Source of the DNA: Qipengyuania aurantiaca
GTDB lineage: Bacteria; Pseudomonadota; Alphaproteobacteria; Sphingomonadales; Sphingomonadaceae
Length of the DNA stretch: 64,000 nucleotides
Direction: 5' to 3'
Assembly: GCF_019711375.1 (NCBI RefSeq)
Contig: NZ_CP081295.1
Coordinates: 1,302,001 to 1,366,000, forward strand
A program made the translations under genes and the position numbers. The notes below the pieces were generated by a model, which searched no databases, was not told where the DNA came from, and was given only the letters and a program-made list of their open reading frames with translations. Shown here one piece after another: positions 1 through 11,377 of the stretch (position 1 is the first letter of the stretch; each line of letters begins with the position of its first letter).

Positions 1-30
1 CTGCCCATGAGAGGGGGAATAGGCGAAAAA

Positions 31-63
31 TTGAACGCTGTCTATTTTTTAATTGAACGGTGT
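31..63 (+). promoter_or_regulatory. Tandem direct repeat upstream of the biosynthetic operon
   Basis: Two copies of an 11-base motif, TTGAACGCTGT at 31-41 and TTGAACGGTGT at 53-63, lie in the same orientation with a 22-base period, about two helical turns. They sit in an AT-rich stretch just before the GTG start at 109, where a promoter is expected. A pair of half-sites on one DNA face is a common operator layout. The regulator is unknown and nothing in the window points to one. Confidence 0.35.
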
Positions 64-108
64 TAAATTATGTGAGAGAGTGCATGGCGAATCGAGAGGA
101 GAACCCTT

Positions 109-1104
109 GTGCTCAGTGAGTTCACGATTTCCGGTTGGGGCAGCTATCGGCCGCACACCACACTGGAATCGCGCGACATGGACCGGCGCTTTGGCCATGA
201 GGATGGCTGGACGGAGGGCCAGTTCGGGATTGCCTCCCGCGCGGTTGCCTCCCCGGAAGAAACGACCTCCGTCATGGCCGCCGCTGCGGCGCGTACGGCG
301 CTGGACCGCGCGGGCTGGGGCGGTGCCTTGCCCGATGTCATCATCGGCGGCTGCGGGGTAATGGAACAGCCGATCCCCTCCACCGCGACGCTGGTGCAGG
401 ACAAGCTCGGCCTCGGGCGGTCGGGCATCCCCTGTTTCGACGTGAACCAGACCTGCCTCTCCTTCATGTCCGCGCTCGACGTCGCCGCGATGGGCATGGC
501 AACCGGCCGTTGGAAGCGCGCGCTGGTTTTCGCGAGCGATATCGCCTCGGCCGGCCTCGATCCCGACAACCCCAAGACGCGCTCCATCTTCGGTGACGGC
601 GCCGCGGCGGTGGCGATCGAAGCGGCACCCGGCACGGGCATGGGCCTCCTCTCCTGCGCCAGCGTTACGCACGGCGCGCACCACGACCTGGCGCAATTGC
701 GCTCGGGCGGGACGCGGCTGCGCGTGACCGAGGGCTATGACGCGCTGCTCGCCGGCTCCTATTTCGAGATGGACGCCTTCGGTATCTTCAAGGCCGCCGC
801 CAAGGCCCTGCCCGGTGTGATCGAGCGCGCGCTGGAGGATGCGGGCGTGACGCGCGACGAGCTTGCCTGCGTGGTATGCCATCAGGCCAGCGCGCCGGGG
901 GTCGAGCATGTGAAGCGCCTGTTCGAGCCTGACAGCGAGCGCGTCGTCGACATTTTCCCGACCACCGGCAACCAGATTGCGGCCTCGATCCCGACCGTGC
1001 TCGCCCATGCGCTGGATACGGGACGCGCAAGGCCGGGTGACGCGATCCTCCTCCTCGGCACCGCCGCCGGCATCAGCGCCAGCGCCATGGTGCTCCGCCT
1101 GTGA
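109..1104 (+). CDS. Beta-ketoacyl-ACP synthase III (KAS III/FabH-like) family protein
   Basis: This 331-residue thiolase-fold enzyme should form a carbon-carbon or acyl bond from an acyl thioester. The Cys-His-Asn triad of KAS III is visible: Cys116 in NQTC, His258 in CHQAS and Asn288 in TTGNQ. The motif around the histidine differs from housekeeping FabH, and the gene heads a six-gene operon instead of lying among fatty acid genes, so a specialised role like that of PqsD- or DarB-type synthases is more likely. The GTG start follows an AGAGGAGAA ribosome site at 94-103. The stop overlaps the next gene by four bases, which implies translational coupling. The substrate cannot be read from the sequence. 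Confidence 0.85.
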   Translation: MLSEFTISGWGSYRPHTTLESRDMDRRFGHEDGWTEGQFGIASRAVASPEETTSVMAAAAARTALDRAGWGGALPDVIIGGCGVMEQPIPSTATLVQDKLGLGRSGIPCFDVNQTCLSFMSALDVAAMGMATGRWKRALVFASDIASAGLDPDNPKTRSIFGDGAAAVAIEAAPGTGMGLLSCASVTHGAHHDLAQLRSGGTRLRVTEGYDALLAGSYFEMDAFGIFKAAAKALPGVIERALEDAGVTRDELACVVCHQASAPGVEHVKRLFEPDSERVVDIFPTTGNQIAASIPTVLAHALDTGRARPGDAILLLGTAAGISASAMVLRL

Positions 1105-2111
1105 GCCAGCGCCGGGTCCTCATCACCGGTGCGACCGGCGGCCTCGGGATTGCGCTCGTTGCCGAGGCGCTGGCGCGCGGGCACGATATCGTCGCCACCG
1201 GTCGCCGGGAAGAGGCTGGCGCGCGGATCAAGGCTCTGGGCGCGCGCTTTGTCGCGGCGGATCTTGTGAAGCCCGAGGCGGATCTGCCCGGCCTTCTTTC
1301 CGGCTGCGACAGCGTAATCCACGCCGCTGCGCTCTCGGCCAGCTGGGGGCCGGAGCAGGATTTCGTGGAAACGAATCTCGAGCTTACCCGCAGGCTTCTC
1401 GCCGCTGCTGGCAGCGTGGGGGTGAGCCGCTTCGTCTTCGTGTCCTCGCCCTCGATATTCGCAGGCTTCGAGGATTGGGTGGGTATCGGCGAGGATGATA
1501 CTCCAGCAGCACGACCGCTCAACGCCTACGCCCGAACCAAGCTGGCCGCCGAACGCCTCGTCCTCGCCCCTCGCGACGACAACCTCGCCTGCTGCGCCAT
1601 CCGACCGCGCGCTCTGGTAGGGCCGGGCGACCGCGTAATCCTGCCGCGACTGGCCGAACTGGCGCGGCGTCCCCGCATGCCACTCCCGCGTGGTGGGCAG
1701 GCGTTTATCGAACTCACCGACCTGCGCGATGCGGCTCGGGCGATTTGCGAAGCGGAAGAGCGCGCCCCCTCGCTGGCAGGCCGGGCGATAAACATCTCGG
1801 GCGGCCAGCCGCGCGCAGTGCGCGATATCGCGGTGGCGCTGGCAGGCGCGCTGGGTACGCACCCGCGCCTCGTTTCGCTGCCGCTGGGCCTTGCGCGTCC
1901 GCTGGCCTCTGTGCTGGAAGCGTTGGCGCATCTGGTCGCATCACGGGAGGAGCCGGTGCTCACGCGCTACACGCTGGCGACGCTCGCCTATTCGCAGAGC
2001 TTCGATCTCGAACCGGCGCGCCGCCTGCTGGGCTACGAGCCGCAGCATGACGCGCTGGGGACTCTGCTCAAAGAAGCCCGCAGCATGAGCGCCGCAGAGG
2101 TGGGCGCGTGA
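1101..2111 (+). CDS. NAD(P)-dependent epimerase/dehydratase family protein (extended SDR)
   Basis: A 336-residue extended short-chain dehydrogenase. The N-terminal TGATGGLG loop is the dinucleotide-binding glycine motif, and the catalytic Tyr143-x3-Lys147 pair lies in YARTK. The region before it (FVFVSSPS) holds the expected serine. Overall it resembles 3-beta-hydroxysteroid dehydrogenase/isomerase-like SDRs, which oxidise or reduce ring or chain carbonyls. It begins with GTG inside the stop of the KAS III gene and ends overlapping the hydrolase gene, so it belongs to the same operon. It probably tailors the ketosynthase product; the direction of the reaction is unknown. Confidence 0.85.
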   Translation: MSQRRVLITGATGGLGIALVAEALARGHDIVATGRREEAGARIKALGARFVAADLVKPEADLPGLLSGCDSVIHAAALSASWGPEQDFVETNLELTRRLLAAAGSVGVSRFVFVSSPSIFAGFEDWVGIGEDDTPAARPLNAYARTKLAAERLVLAPRDDNLACCAIRPRALVGPGDRVILPRLAELARRPRMPLPRGGQAFIELTDLRDAARAICEAEERAPSLAGRAINISGGQPRAVRDIAVALAGALGTHPRLVSLPLGLARPLASVLEALAHLVASREEPVLTRYTLATLAYSQSFDLEPARRLLGYEPQHDALGTLLKEARSMSAAEVGA

Positions 2112-2956
2112 CCCGCGTCGGTTTCCGCTGGCTTGAACGCGGCTCCTGCCGTCACCCCGAACGCATGACGCTTGCGGGTGGCAGCCTGTGCGCGGTGGAT
2201 TTTCCCTCCATGGTCGGCGTGATCGAGCACCCCACCCGCGGCCTCTTCCTGTTCGACACGGGTTACGATCCGGCTTTCCTCGAAGCGACCCGCCCCTTTC
2301 CCGAACGTTTCTACCGCTGGACGACCCCGGTCGATATCGGCGCGGACGCGGCGTGGCGGGCATGGCTGGGCGCCAACGCTATCGATGAGGCCGCGATCGC
2401 CGGGACGATCGTGTCGCATTTCCACGGCGACCACGTGGCGGGGATGCGGCACCTAGCCGACATGCCCGTCTATTGCGCGCGCGCCGGGCTGGAGCAGCTG
2501 CGAGGCACGGGGCGGATTGGACGCGTGCGGCGCGGCTTGCTGGAGGCTCTCGTGCCGCAAGCGGTCGACGAGCAGGCGCGCTTTTTCGAAGACGCGCCAA
2601 CCGCGCGCCTGCCGACGGCGTTTGCGCCCTTTGCCGAGGGGCGGGACATCCTCGGCGATGGCAGCCTGCTGGCGGTGGAATTGCCGGGCCATTGCGCCGG
2701 ACACTGGGGCCTTGCCTTCACGACCGAGGAAGGCCGCCCCGTCCTCCTCGCGGCGGATGCCGTGTGGTCGAGCCGCTCGCTCACCGAGCACCGTCCCCCG
2801 CCGCGCCTCACCACGGCTCTCCTCGGCGATACCAAAAGGTACCGCGCGACGCTCGACCTTCTCAATCGAGCAGCGAGCGGCAACGCCGAGCTTGCGATAT
2901 TGCCTTCGCATTGCCGCACCAGCGCCCGGGCCTTTCGCACGACCGATGCGGGCTGA
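2108..2956 (+). CDS. Metallo-beta-lactamase-fold hydrolase
   Basis: A 282-residue MBL-fold enzyme with the metal site HFHGDH at residues 104-109, a later LPGHCAGH histidine, an Asp in LLAADAVW and a final His in LPSHC, so a full two-metal site seems present. The family includes thioesterases, lactonases and PqsE-type proteins. Within this operon a hydrolase that releases a thioester or opens a lactone would fit, but that is inference. It starts with GTG, overlapping the SDR stop by four bases, and its 3' end overlaps the next start by 11 bases. No signal peptide is seen, so it should act in the cytoplasm. Confidence 0.85.
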   Translation: MTRVGFRWLERGSCRHPERMTLAGGSLCAVDFPSMVGVIEHPTRGLFLFDTGYDPAFLEATRPFPERFYRWTTPVDIGADAAWRAWLGANAIDEAAIAGTIVSHFHGDHVAGMRHLADMPVYCARAGLEQLRGTGRIGRVRRGLLEALVPQAVDEQARFFEDAPTARLPTAFAPFAEGRDILGDGSLLAVELPGHCAGHWGLAFTTEEGRPVLLAADAVWSSRSLTEHRPPPRLTTALLGDTKRYRATLDLLNRAASGNAELAILPSHCRTSARAFRTTDAG

Positions 2957-4175
2957 GCGGATCCTCGTCTCTTGGCTGCGCACGCGGCGCGCCATGCGGT
3001 TCTCGCCAAAACAGCTCGCCCGGCGACGCGCGCGCCTGTGGCAGCGCCTACAGCCGCATCTCGCGCGGACCCCGGCGCTAGCCCCCTATGCTGGCCAGCC
3101 GCTCTCTGCCTTCCCGGCGACCGACCCTGCCACCCTGCGCGCGGATTACGGCGCATGGAACAGTCTCGGCCTGAGCGACGCGGAGTTGCGCCGCCTAGCC
3201 GACAAAGCCGAAGCCGGGAGCGAGACAGGCGATCTCTCCGCCGGGTGGTCGACCGGCAGCGGCGGCGGCGCGCGCGGCCTTTTCCTCGCCAATGGAGAGG
3301 AGCGCGCGGACTATATCGGCCAAAGCCTCGCGCGCCTGTTGCCGGCCCGCGCGCTGCTCTCGCGCCAGCGGTTCGCGCTCCATTTGCGGGCCTCCAACGC
3401 GCTCTACAGCGACGTGCAGCGCGGACGTTTCGCTTTCGCGCATTTTCCCCTCGAGGCCTCACTCGACGAGACGAGGGCGGCATTCGCGCGCTTCGATCCG
3501 ACGATCCTAATTGCCCCGCCGCATCGCCTGCTGGCTTTCGCGAGGGCGGGTCTCGAACTCCCGTCTCTGCGCCACCTGTTCTGCGGCAGCGAGCCGGTGA
3601 GCGCGGCGGAAACCGATTACCTTGCAAAGGCCTTCGACATCCGGCCCCGCGCCATCTACCAGGCGACCGAAGGTTTCCTCGGCGCCGAATGCCCTGAGGG
3701 CAGCCTCCATTTGAACGAGCACGCCATCGAATTCGAGTTCGAACCCGTGCCAGGCACTACCGGCTTCCGCCCGATCATCACCGACCTGCGCCGCACCAGC
3801 CAGCCGATCGTGCGCCTGCGCGGGGACGACTACATCGAGCTGACTGGCGAGACCTGCCCCTGCAATTACGGCGGGCGGATCATCCACCCTCCGCAAGGCC
3901 GTGTGGGTGACATCTGGCGCTTTGCCGAGCGCACCTTGACCCCGCCGCAGGTCGTGGCTGCGGTCGAGGACCGACTGGGAGCGCAACACGCTTGGCAAGC
4001 GCAAGCCGACGCGCGGGGCGTAGTCCTCCGGGTTTCCGCCGAGTGCCCTCAAGCCTCCGCTCGCGAGGCCGCGAAAGCGCTCGAAACGCGTGCGGGCAAG
4101 CCGGTTACCCTTGAGGAGGACCTCGGCCCGTGGCGCGGCCCTAAGCGCCGAAAGGTCGTGTGGCGCGATGGGTAG
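2946..4175 (+). CDS. CoF/F390 synthetase-like adenylate-forming enzyme
   Basis: About 409 residues, related in style to phenylacetate-CoA ligase and coenzyme F390 synthetase. A Ser/Thr/Gly-rich phosphate loop (WSTGSGGGARG, about residue 100), a YQATEGF motif in the position of the adenylation core A5 motif, and a terminal RGPKRRKV segment are visible. It lacks the longer N-terminal domain of typical CoA ligases. I chose ATG 2946, which overlaps the upstream stop; the open frame extends further back but only inside the hydrolase gene. A second ATG at 2994 is possible. It probably activates a carboxylic acid as acyl-adenylate for the operon's pathway. A CPCN motif near residue 303 is unusual. 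The acceptor is unknown. Confidence 0.75.
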   Translation: MRAERILVSWLRTRRAMRFSPKQLARRRARLWQRLQPHLARTPALAPYAGQPLSAFPATDPATLRADYGAWNSLGLSDAELRRLADKAEAGSETGDLSAGWSTGSGGGARGLFLANGEERADYIGQSLARLLPARALLSRQRFALHLRASNALYSDVQRGRFAFAHFPLEASLDETRAAFARFDPTILIAPPHRLLAFARAGLELPSLRHLFCGSEPVSAAETDYLAKAFDIRPRAIYQATEGFLGAECPEGSLHLNEHAIEFEFEPVPGTTGFRPIITDLRRTSQPIVRLRGDDYIELTGETCPCNYGGRIIHPPQGRVGDIWRFAERTLTPPQVVAAVEDRLGAQHAWQAQADARGVVLRVSAECPQASAREAAKALETRAGKPVTLEEDLGPWRGPKRRKVVWRDG

Positions 4176-5325
4176 GCGGGTGCTTGTCACCGGCGCGCGG
4201 GCGGCCGCGGCGCTCGATATCGCGCGCGATTTCGTCGCGGCAGGATGGGAGGTCTGTATGGCCGACAGTGTCATCGCGCGCATGGCCCGCTGGTCGTCCA
4301 TACCTGCGACCCATGACCGCTTCCCGCCGCCGCGACAAGCGCAGGCCGGGTTTCGCAACGCCATCCGCGAACAGGTCGACCGGCACCGGATCGAACTTGT
4401 CGTCCCGGCGTGCGAGGAGGTGTTCCACCTTGCGGCTCTCAAGCAGGACCTTGGCGACCGCCTCTTCGCTCCCGACCTCGCGCGGCTGCGCCAACTCCAC
4501 GACAAGCTCTCCTTCGCGCGCGCGGCTGGAGGTTGGGGCTTGCCAGTGCCCGAAGGCCATCCGGTCGAAACCGCGGAGGACCTCACACGCTTCATGCCGC
4601 GATCGCACCAATGGGTGTTCAAGCCGCGTTTCGGGCGCTTCGGTGACCAGACGCTGGTCGGCCCCGACGCGGCGCGGCTCGAGAAACTGGCTTTGCGGCT
4701 GGAAGGCGGGTGGATGGCGCAGAGGCGGATCATCGGTGAGGAAGTCTGCTTCCAAGGAGTGGCGCAACACGGGCGGCTGGTCGCTTTTGCCGCCTACCGT
4801 TCCGACTGGCGGCTCGGCGGCGGCGCGCGCTATGCCTTCGAACCGGTGGAGGAGGACAAGGCGACGCTCCTGCGCGACCTCGCTGGCACGCTGGCACGGA
4901 ACGCCGCGATCCACGGCCTCTTCGCCTGTGATGTCCTGTTCGATGCGGAAGGCGCGCCCTATCTCATCGAGTGCAATCCGCGCGCGACCAGTGGTGTCCA
5001 TCTGGTGGCGGGAGGCGGACATCTCGCCCGCGCCATCGCCGAAGGGACAGACGCGCCAACCACGGCCAATTCGACGCGCTACCTCGGCCCCGCGATGATC
5101 CTTTTCGGCCTGCCGCGCGCGATTGCGAAAGGCGAACTTGCCGCATGGCGCGCCTGCCTTGCCGAGGGTCGCGATGCCATTTCCCGCCCCGGCGACCGGG
5201 CCCCGCTCGCCGGCTCGCTCGTGGACGCCGCGCGCTTCTTCGCGAAGGGCCGTGCCCACGCAATTTCAACCAATGCCGCAACCACATACGACATCGAGTG
5301 GAACGGCGAGGAGCTGGACGTATGA
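4168..5325 (+). CDS. ATP-grasp domain protein
   Basis: A 385-residue protein with an N-terminal Rossmann-like segment (VLVTGARAAAALDIARDF) followed by an ATP-grasp fold: WVFKPRFGRFGDQT is the lysine/glycine-rich ATP loop, and PYLIECNPRATSG near residue 270 carries the metal-binding Glu and Asn of this superfamily, as in carbamoyl-phosphate synthase or biotin carboxylase. Such enzymes ligate a carboxylate to an amine or another nucleophile through an acyl phosphate. The ATG overlaps the previous stop by eight bases, and the stop overlaps the Rieske gene. With the adenylating enzyme before it, the operon holds two different carboxylate-activating chemistries. Substrates are unknown. Confidence 0.8.
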   Translation: MGRRVLVTGARAAAALDIARDFVAAGWEVCMADSVIARMARWSSIPATHDRFPPPRQAQAGFRNAIREQVDRHRIELVVPACEEVFHLAALKQDLGDRLFAPDLARLRQLHDKLSFARAAGGWGLPVPEGHPVETAEDLTRFMPRSHQWVFKPRFGRFGDQTLVGPDAARLEKLALRLEGGWMAQRRIIGEEVCFQGVAQHGRLVAFAAYRSDWRLGGGARYAFEPVEEDKATLLRDLAGTLARNAAIHGLFACDVLFDAEGAPYLIECNPRATSGVHLVAGGGHLARAIAEGTDAPTTANSTRYLGPAMILFGLPRAIAKGELAAWRACLAEGRDAISRPGDRAPLAGSLVDAARFFAKGRAHAISTNAATTYDIEWNGEELDV

Positions 5326-6335
5326 GCTTTCCCAAAGTCGTTGCCGACGCCTGGCACATGGTGGCCCTGTCGCGCGACTTGAAGCGCGGCGGCGTGCGCA
5401 ATGTCACGCTGTGCAACACGCCCATCGCGCTGTTCCGCAGCGAGGAGGGGCTCGGCGCGCTGGTCGACCGCTGCCCGCATCGCAATTATCCGCTTTCGCT
5501 CGGCCGCGTGCATGAGGGCGCGCTCGAATGCCCCTATCACGGCTGGCGTTTCGCCGCCGACGGGGCCTGCACCAAGGTGCCGGGATGCAGCGCCGAAACG
5601 CGCGGCGACCGGCGGCTGGAAGCGCAGAGCCTGCGGGTGCTGGAGCGCCACGGCGCGATTTTCGTCACACTTTCCCATGACGCTCCGCCCCAACTGCCCC
5701 TGCCGCCCGATTTCGGCAACGAGAAGCTCGACCATTTCTGGTGGCAGCAGGGTACGTGGAAGGGGCGCGCTTTCGATGCGATCGAGAACGTGATGGACCC
5801 GTTCCACACTAACCATCTGCACCACGGCTTCATCCGGCGGCGCGACCGGCGCCTGCCCGTCGACCTGCTCGTTACCAGCCATGGCGACGGGATCGACATG
5901 GCCATCGAGCAGCGCCAGCCCGATCTTGGCCTGATGTCGCGCATCCTAGAACGCGACCGCGAACGTAGCGTCTCGCGCTATTATCCGCCGACGACGGTAC
6001 AAGCGCGTTGGGAGGGGAAGGAAAAGCTGACCCTGTGTGTCACCGCGATTTTTACGCCCGCGACCGACGGCAGCTTCACTCCGTTTGCGCGTTTCTCGAC
6101 GCCCAAGGGGCTCGCGCCCTCATGGCTCAAGCAGGCGGCGATCCGGCTGTTCCTCGCCCCCGTGGTCGCGCAGGATCGCCGCGCGCTCGCACAGCAGCAC
6201 GGCGTGATGGAGCACTTCGGCAATCCGCGCTTCACCACCGGCCCGGGCGATATCCTCGGCGATCGTCTGCATCGCCTGTGGAAGGGCGAGCGGTTGGAGG
6301 AAGGCAAGGACCCGGCGGTGCGCGCGGAGCTTTAA
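5322..6335 (+). CDS. Rieske [2Fe-2S] non-heme iron oxygenase, alpha-subunit type
   Basis: A 337-residue ring-hydroxylating-type oxygenase. The Rieske cluster ligands are C51PH53 and C70PYH73, separated by 16 residues as is usual. The mononuclear iron site is visible in MDPFHTNHLHH, which gives the D-x2-H-x4-H pattern. Length and layout fit the single-component family that includes KshA, PaO and carnitine oxygenases. It closes the operon; the ATG lies in the stop of the ATP-grasp gene. No ferredoxin or reductase gene is nearby, so electrons must come from elsewhere. It probably hydroxylates or demethylates a pathway intermediate, which is inference. It converges on gyrB with only 7 bases between them. 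Confidence 0.87.
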   Translation: MSFPKVVADAWHMVALSRDLKRGGVRNVTLCNTPIALFRSEEGLGALVDRCPHRNYPLSLGRVHEGALECPYHGWRFAADGACTKVPGCSAETRGDRRLEAQSLRVLERHGAIFVTLSHDAPPQLPLPPDFGNEKLDHFWWQQGTWKGRAFDAIENVMDPFHTNHLHHGFIRRRDRRLPVDLLVTSHGDGIDMAIEQRQPDLGLMSRILERDRERSVSRYYPPTTVQARWEGKEKLTLCVTAIFTPATDGSFTPFARFSTPKGLAPSWLKQAAIRLFLAPVVAQDRRALAQQHGVMEHFGNPRFTTGPGDILGDRLHRLWKGERLEEGKDPAVRAEL

Positions 6336-6342
6336 CTCGCGA

Positions 6343-8919
<2,577 letters not shown>

Positions 8920-8944
8920 TTACCCACAGGCAAAAGGCGGACAA

Positions 8945-8958
8945 GTTTCAACTGAAAC
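8945..8958. promoter_or_regulatory. Perfect dyad GTTTCA-AC-TGAAAC in the gyrB/sdaA divergent region
   Basis: A 14-base inverted repeat with 6-base arms and a 2-base centre sits between the divergent starts of gyrB and sdaA. It could be an operator or a chance palindrome. No matching regulator is in the window. Confidence 0.25.
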
Positions 8959-8996
8959 CGGTTGATTTACGCAGCGTCAGGGCGCATCCATGGCGC

Positions 8997-10382
8997 ATGC
9001 TTTCGGTGCTCGACATCTTCCGGATCGGGATTGGTCCTTCCTCCTCGCACACCGTGGGTCCGATGCGGATCGCGCGGACCTTCGTGAAGGCGCTGGCCAA
9101 GGCCGGAAAGCTGGAGCGGACGGCGCGGGTGCACACCCAGTTGCAGGGCTCGCTGGCGCTCACTGGCGTGGGCCACGGCACTCTCGATGCGACGATCCTC
9201 GGCCTGATGGGCTTCGCGCCCGATCGCACCTGTCCCGACGAGGCCGCCGCCGCGCTCGCCAAGATGCGTGAGGAGGGCCGCCTGTCGCTCGCCGGAAAGC
9301 GTGAGGTCGCGTTCGATCCCAAGGCCGATATCGAGCTGGCCGGCCACATCATCCCCGACCTCCATCCCAACGGCATGACGATCCGCGCGGAGGACGCATC
9401 GGGCGGAGTGCTGATGGAGCGGACCTATTATTCGACCGGCGGCGGCTTCGTGGCTTCCGAAGCCCAGCTGAAGCGCAAGGCCAAGGATGACCGGATCAAC
9501 ACCGGCACCTTTGCGCCTTTCGACTTCACCAGCGCCGCCGAACTGCTGGCGAGCTGCAAGGCGACCGGCATGACCATTGCGGAGCTCGTGCTGGCGAACG
9601 AGGACGCCTTCCGCCCGCGCGAGCAGACGCTGGAGGGGATCGACCGCGTGGCGCGGGCGATGGACCAGTGCATCGAGCGCGGGCTGACACAGCGCGGCAT
9701 CCTGCCGGGCGGCTTGAAGGTCGAACGCCGCGCGCCGGACCTGTGGGACAAGCTCTCCGCCAACCCGCAATCGAACGAGCGCGAGCAATTGTTCGACTGG
9801 CTCAACTGCTACGCCATGGCGGTAAACGAGGAGAACGCCGCCGGTGGCCGCGTCGTGACCGCGCCGACCAATGGCGCGGCGGGCATCATTCCGGCCGTGA
9901 TCCGCTTCTATTGCGTGACCGCCGGCGAGGACCCGTGCCGCGACAGCCGCCGGACCTTCCTGCTGACGGCAGGCGCGATCGGCCTGCTCTACAAGCAGCG
10001 CGCCAGCATCTCGGGCGCGGAAATGGGGTGCCAGGGCGAGGTGGGCGTTGCCTGCTCGATGGCAGCGGGCGGTCTTGCCGCGCTGTGGGGCGCTTCGCCC
10101 GTGCAGATAGCCAGCGCCGCCGAGATCGGCATGGAGCACAACCTCGGTCTCACCTGCGATCCGGTCGGCGGGCTGGTGCAGGTGCCCTGTATCGAGCGCA
10201 ACGCCATCGGCGCGGTGAAGGCGGTCAACGCCGCGCGGCTCGCGCTGCACCGCACGGGCGCGGAAACGCTGGTCAGCCTAGACCAGGTGATTGAGACCAT
10301 GCGCCAGACCGGGCTCGACATGAGCAACAAGTACAAGGAGACCAGCCAAGGCGGGCTGGCCGTCAACGTCATCGAGTGCTGA
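8997..10382 (+). CDS. sdaA: L-serine ammonia-lyase (L-serine dehydratase), single-chain iron-sulfur type
   Basis: 461 residues converting L-serine to pyruvate and ammonia with a [4Fe-4S] cluster. The N-terminal [11 protein letters not shown] motif is the family hallmark. Cysteines in [16 protein letters not shown] and [13 protein letters not shown], and the TNGAAG loop, mark the catalytic alpha domain. Alpha and beta domains are in one chain, as in Gram-negative SdaA. It is monocistronic: the divergent gyrB lies upstream and a convergent gene ends 5 bases downstream. Confidence 0.96.
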   Translation: MLSVLDIFRIGIGPSSSHTVGPMRIARTFVKALAKAGKLERTARVHTQLQGSLALTGVGHGTLDATILGLMGFAPDRTCPDEAAAALAKMREEGRLSLAGKREVAFDPKADIELAGHIIPDLHPNGMTIRAEDASGGVLMERTYYSTGGGFVASEAQLKRKAKDDRINTGTFAPFDFTSAAELLASCKATGMTIAELVLANEDAFRPREQTLEGIDRVARAMDQCIERGLTQRGILPGGLKVERRAPDLWDKLSANPQSNEREQLFDWLNCYAMAVNEENAAGGRVVTAPTNGAAGIIPAVIRFYCVTAGEDPCRDSRRTFLLTAGAIGLLYKQRASISGAEMGCQGEVGVACSMAAGGLAALWGASPVQIASAAEIGMEHNLGLTCDPVGGLVQVPCIERNAIGAVKAVNAARLALHRTGAETLVSLDQVIETMRQTGLDMSNKYKETSQGGLAVNVIEC

Positions 10383-10386
10383 GCGC

Positions 10387-11283
10387 CTAGTCGATCTTGC
10401 AGGACAGCCGGATAAGCTGCGCCGGCCGGTCGAAGCTGAGGGTGGAGCAGGGCGCCAGGCTGGCGGTCCCGATCCACAGACGTGGCGCAATCTTCATCTT
10501 TCCGCCTGCGACCACGATCTCGTTGGGATCGCTGTCCTCGTCGGGGATGGCGGCGGTGGAGCCAGTGTCTTGCGTGCGCACGACCACGTCTTTCACTGAC
10601 AGTTCGCCAAGCAATAGAGGCTCACCGAAGGCAAGGCTGCGGACCGGGCGATGAATGCCGAGCTCGATGTGCATGTCGCGCGCCTCGCCCTCCATACGCG
10701 CACCGAAAGCCTGCGCGAGAATGGCGCCAGCCGATGCGTTCGCCATGGTCTCGGCCCGCTCGAAGCTGATGAGGGTGGGGATGTAGTTGTCGCCAATCGG
10801 AAGCTTGGTGTGGAAGCCGCTGCGGTCGTGTTCGACCAGCGGCAGAGTGATCTCGCGCTCGCCCTCCTGCGGGGCGCGCAGGCGATAGGTGATGATATCC
10901 TCGGGCAGCGACACCGGGCCGAGCAGGCCTTCCCCTCGATGATGCCATTCCTCGGTTTCGAAGAAAAAGGCGCGGCGCTTCTTCGCCTTGCCGTCGCCCA
11001 TGTCGATCCGCACGGTGTTGCTTTCCGCCCTGACCTTGGTCGATCCGACCATGTGGACGCCTTCGACCATGCTCCCGCCAAGCTCCAGCCGCCGCGCAAG
11101 AGCGGCGGAAAAGACCGGGCTGCCGGCTCCATCGGGCGTGACCTCCAATTCGGCAGGCTGCCCGTCGACGATGAAGGTAATCACAGGGTTGCTGGCGTCG
11201 ATAACGCGCTCCTCGGCCTGAGCTGCTCCTGCCGAAACAAGCGCTGCGGCTGCGAGCAAACCGGTCGAAATACGCGTCATCAT
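10387..11283 (-). CDS. Secreted protein resembling a degenerate aspartyl-protease-like domain
   Basis: 298 residues with a clear signal peptide (about 23 residues, ending AAQA-EE). The early segment VDGQPAELEV-x9-FSAALARRLEL resembles the first lobe of periplasmic retropepsin-like proteins, in which a small-residue VNG..F.VDTGA..VLS strand is followed by an ALARRLGL helix; here the expected DTGA is replaced by TPDGAGS, so proteolytic activity is doubtful. The product is probably periplasmic with unknown function. The start is ATG 11283 or ATG 11280, both after a GAGGGAGG site. It is divergent from the acyl-CoA synthetase gene. Confidence 0.65.
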   Translation of the reverse strand: MMTRISTGLLAAAALVSAGAAQAEERVIDASNPVITFIVDGQPAELEVTPDGAGSPVFSAALARRLELGGSMVEGVHMVGSTKVRAESNTVRIDMGDGKAKKRRAFFFETEEWHHRGEGLLGPVSLPEDIITYRLRAPQEGEREITLPLVEHDRSGFHTKLPIGDNYIPTLISFERAETMANASAGAILAQAFGARMEGEARDMHIELGIHRPVRSLAFGEPLLLGELSVKDVVVRTQDTGSTAAIPDEDSDPNEIVVAGGKMKIAPRLWIGTASLAPCSTLSFDRPAQLIRLSCKID

Positions 11284-11377
11284 GATGCCTCCCTCACGCT
11301 GCGCTCGCTATGTCGGCCGCCCTGTCCGGTCGATGAACGGGATTGCCACGCGGCAAACGGGCCCTAGGCTGGCGGGC

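Noticed and set aside
109..6335. Direct equivalence with the PQS biosynthesis operon
   Set aside because: Only the enzyme classes are alike; no PqsB/C pair or anthranilate genes are present, the oxygenase is of a different type, and the ATP-grasp enzyme has no counterpart.
10500..10950. Several open frames on the plus strand opposite the secreted protein gene
   Set aside because: They mirror the codon periodicity of the minus-strand gene and have no ribosome sites; they are shadows of high GC at third positions.
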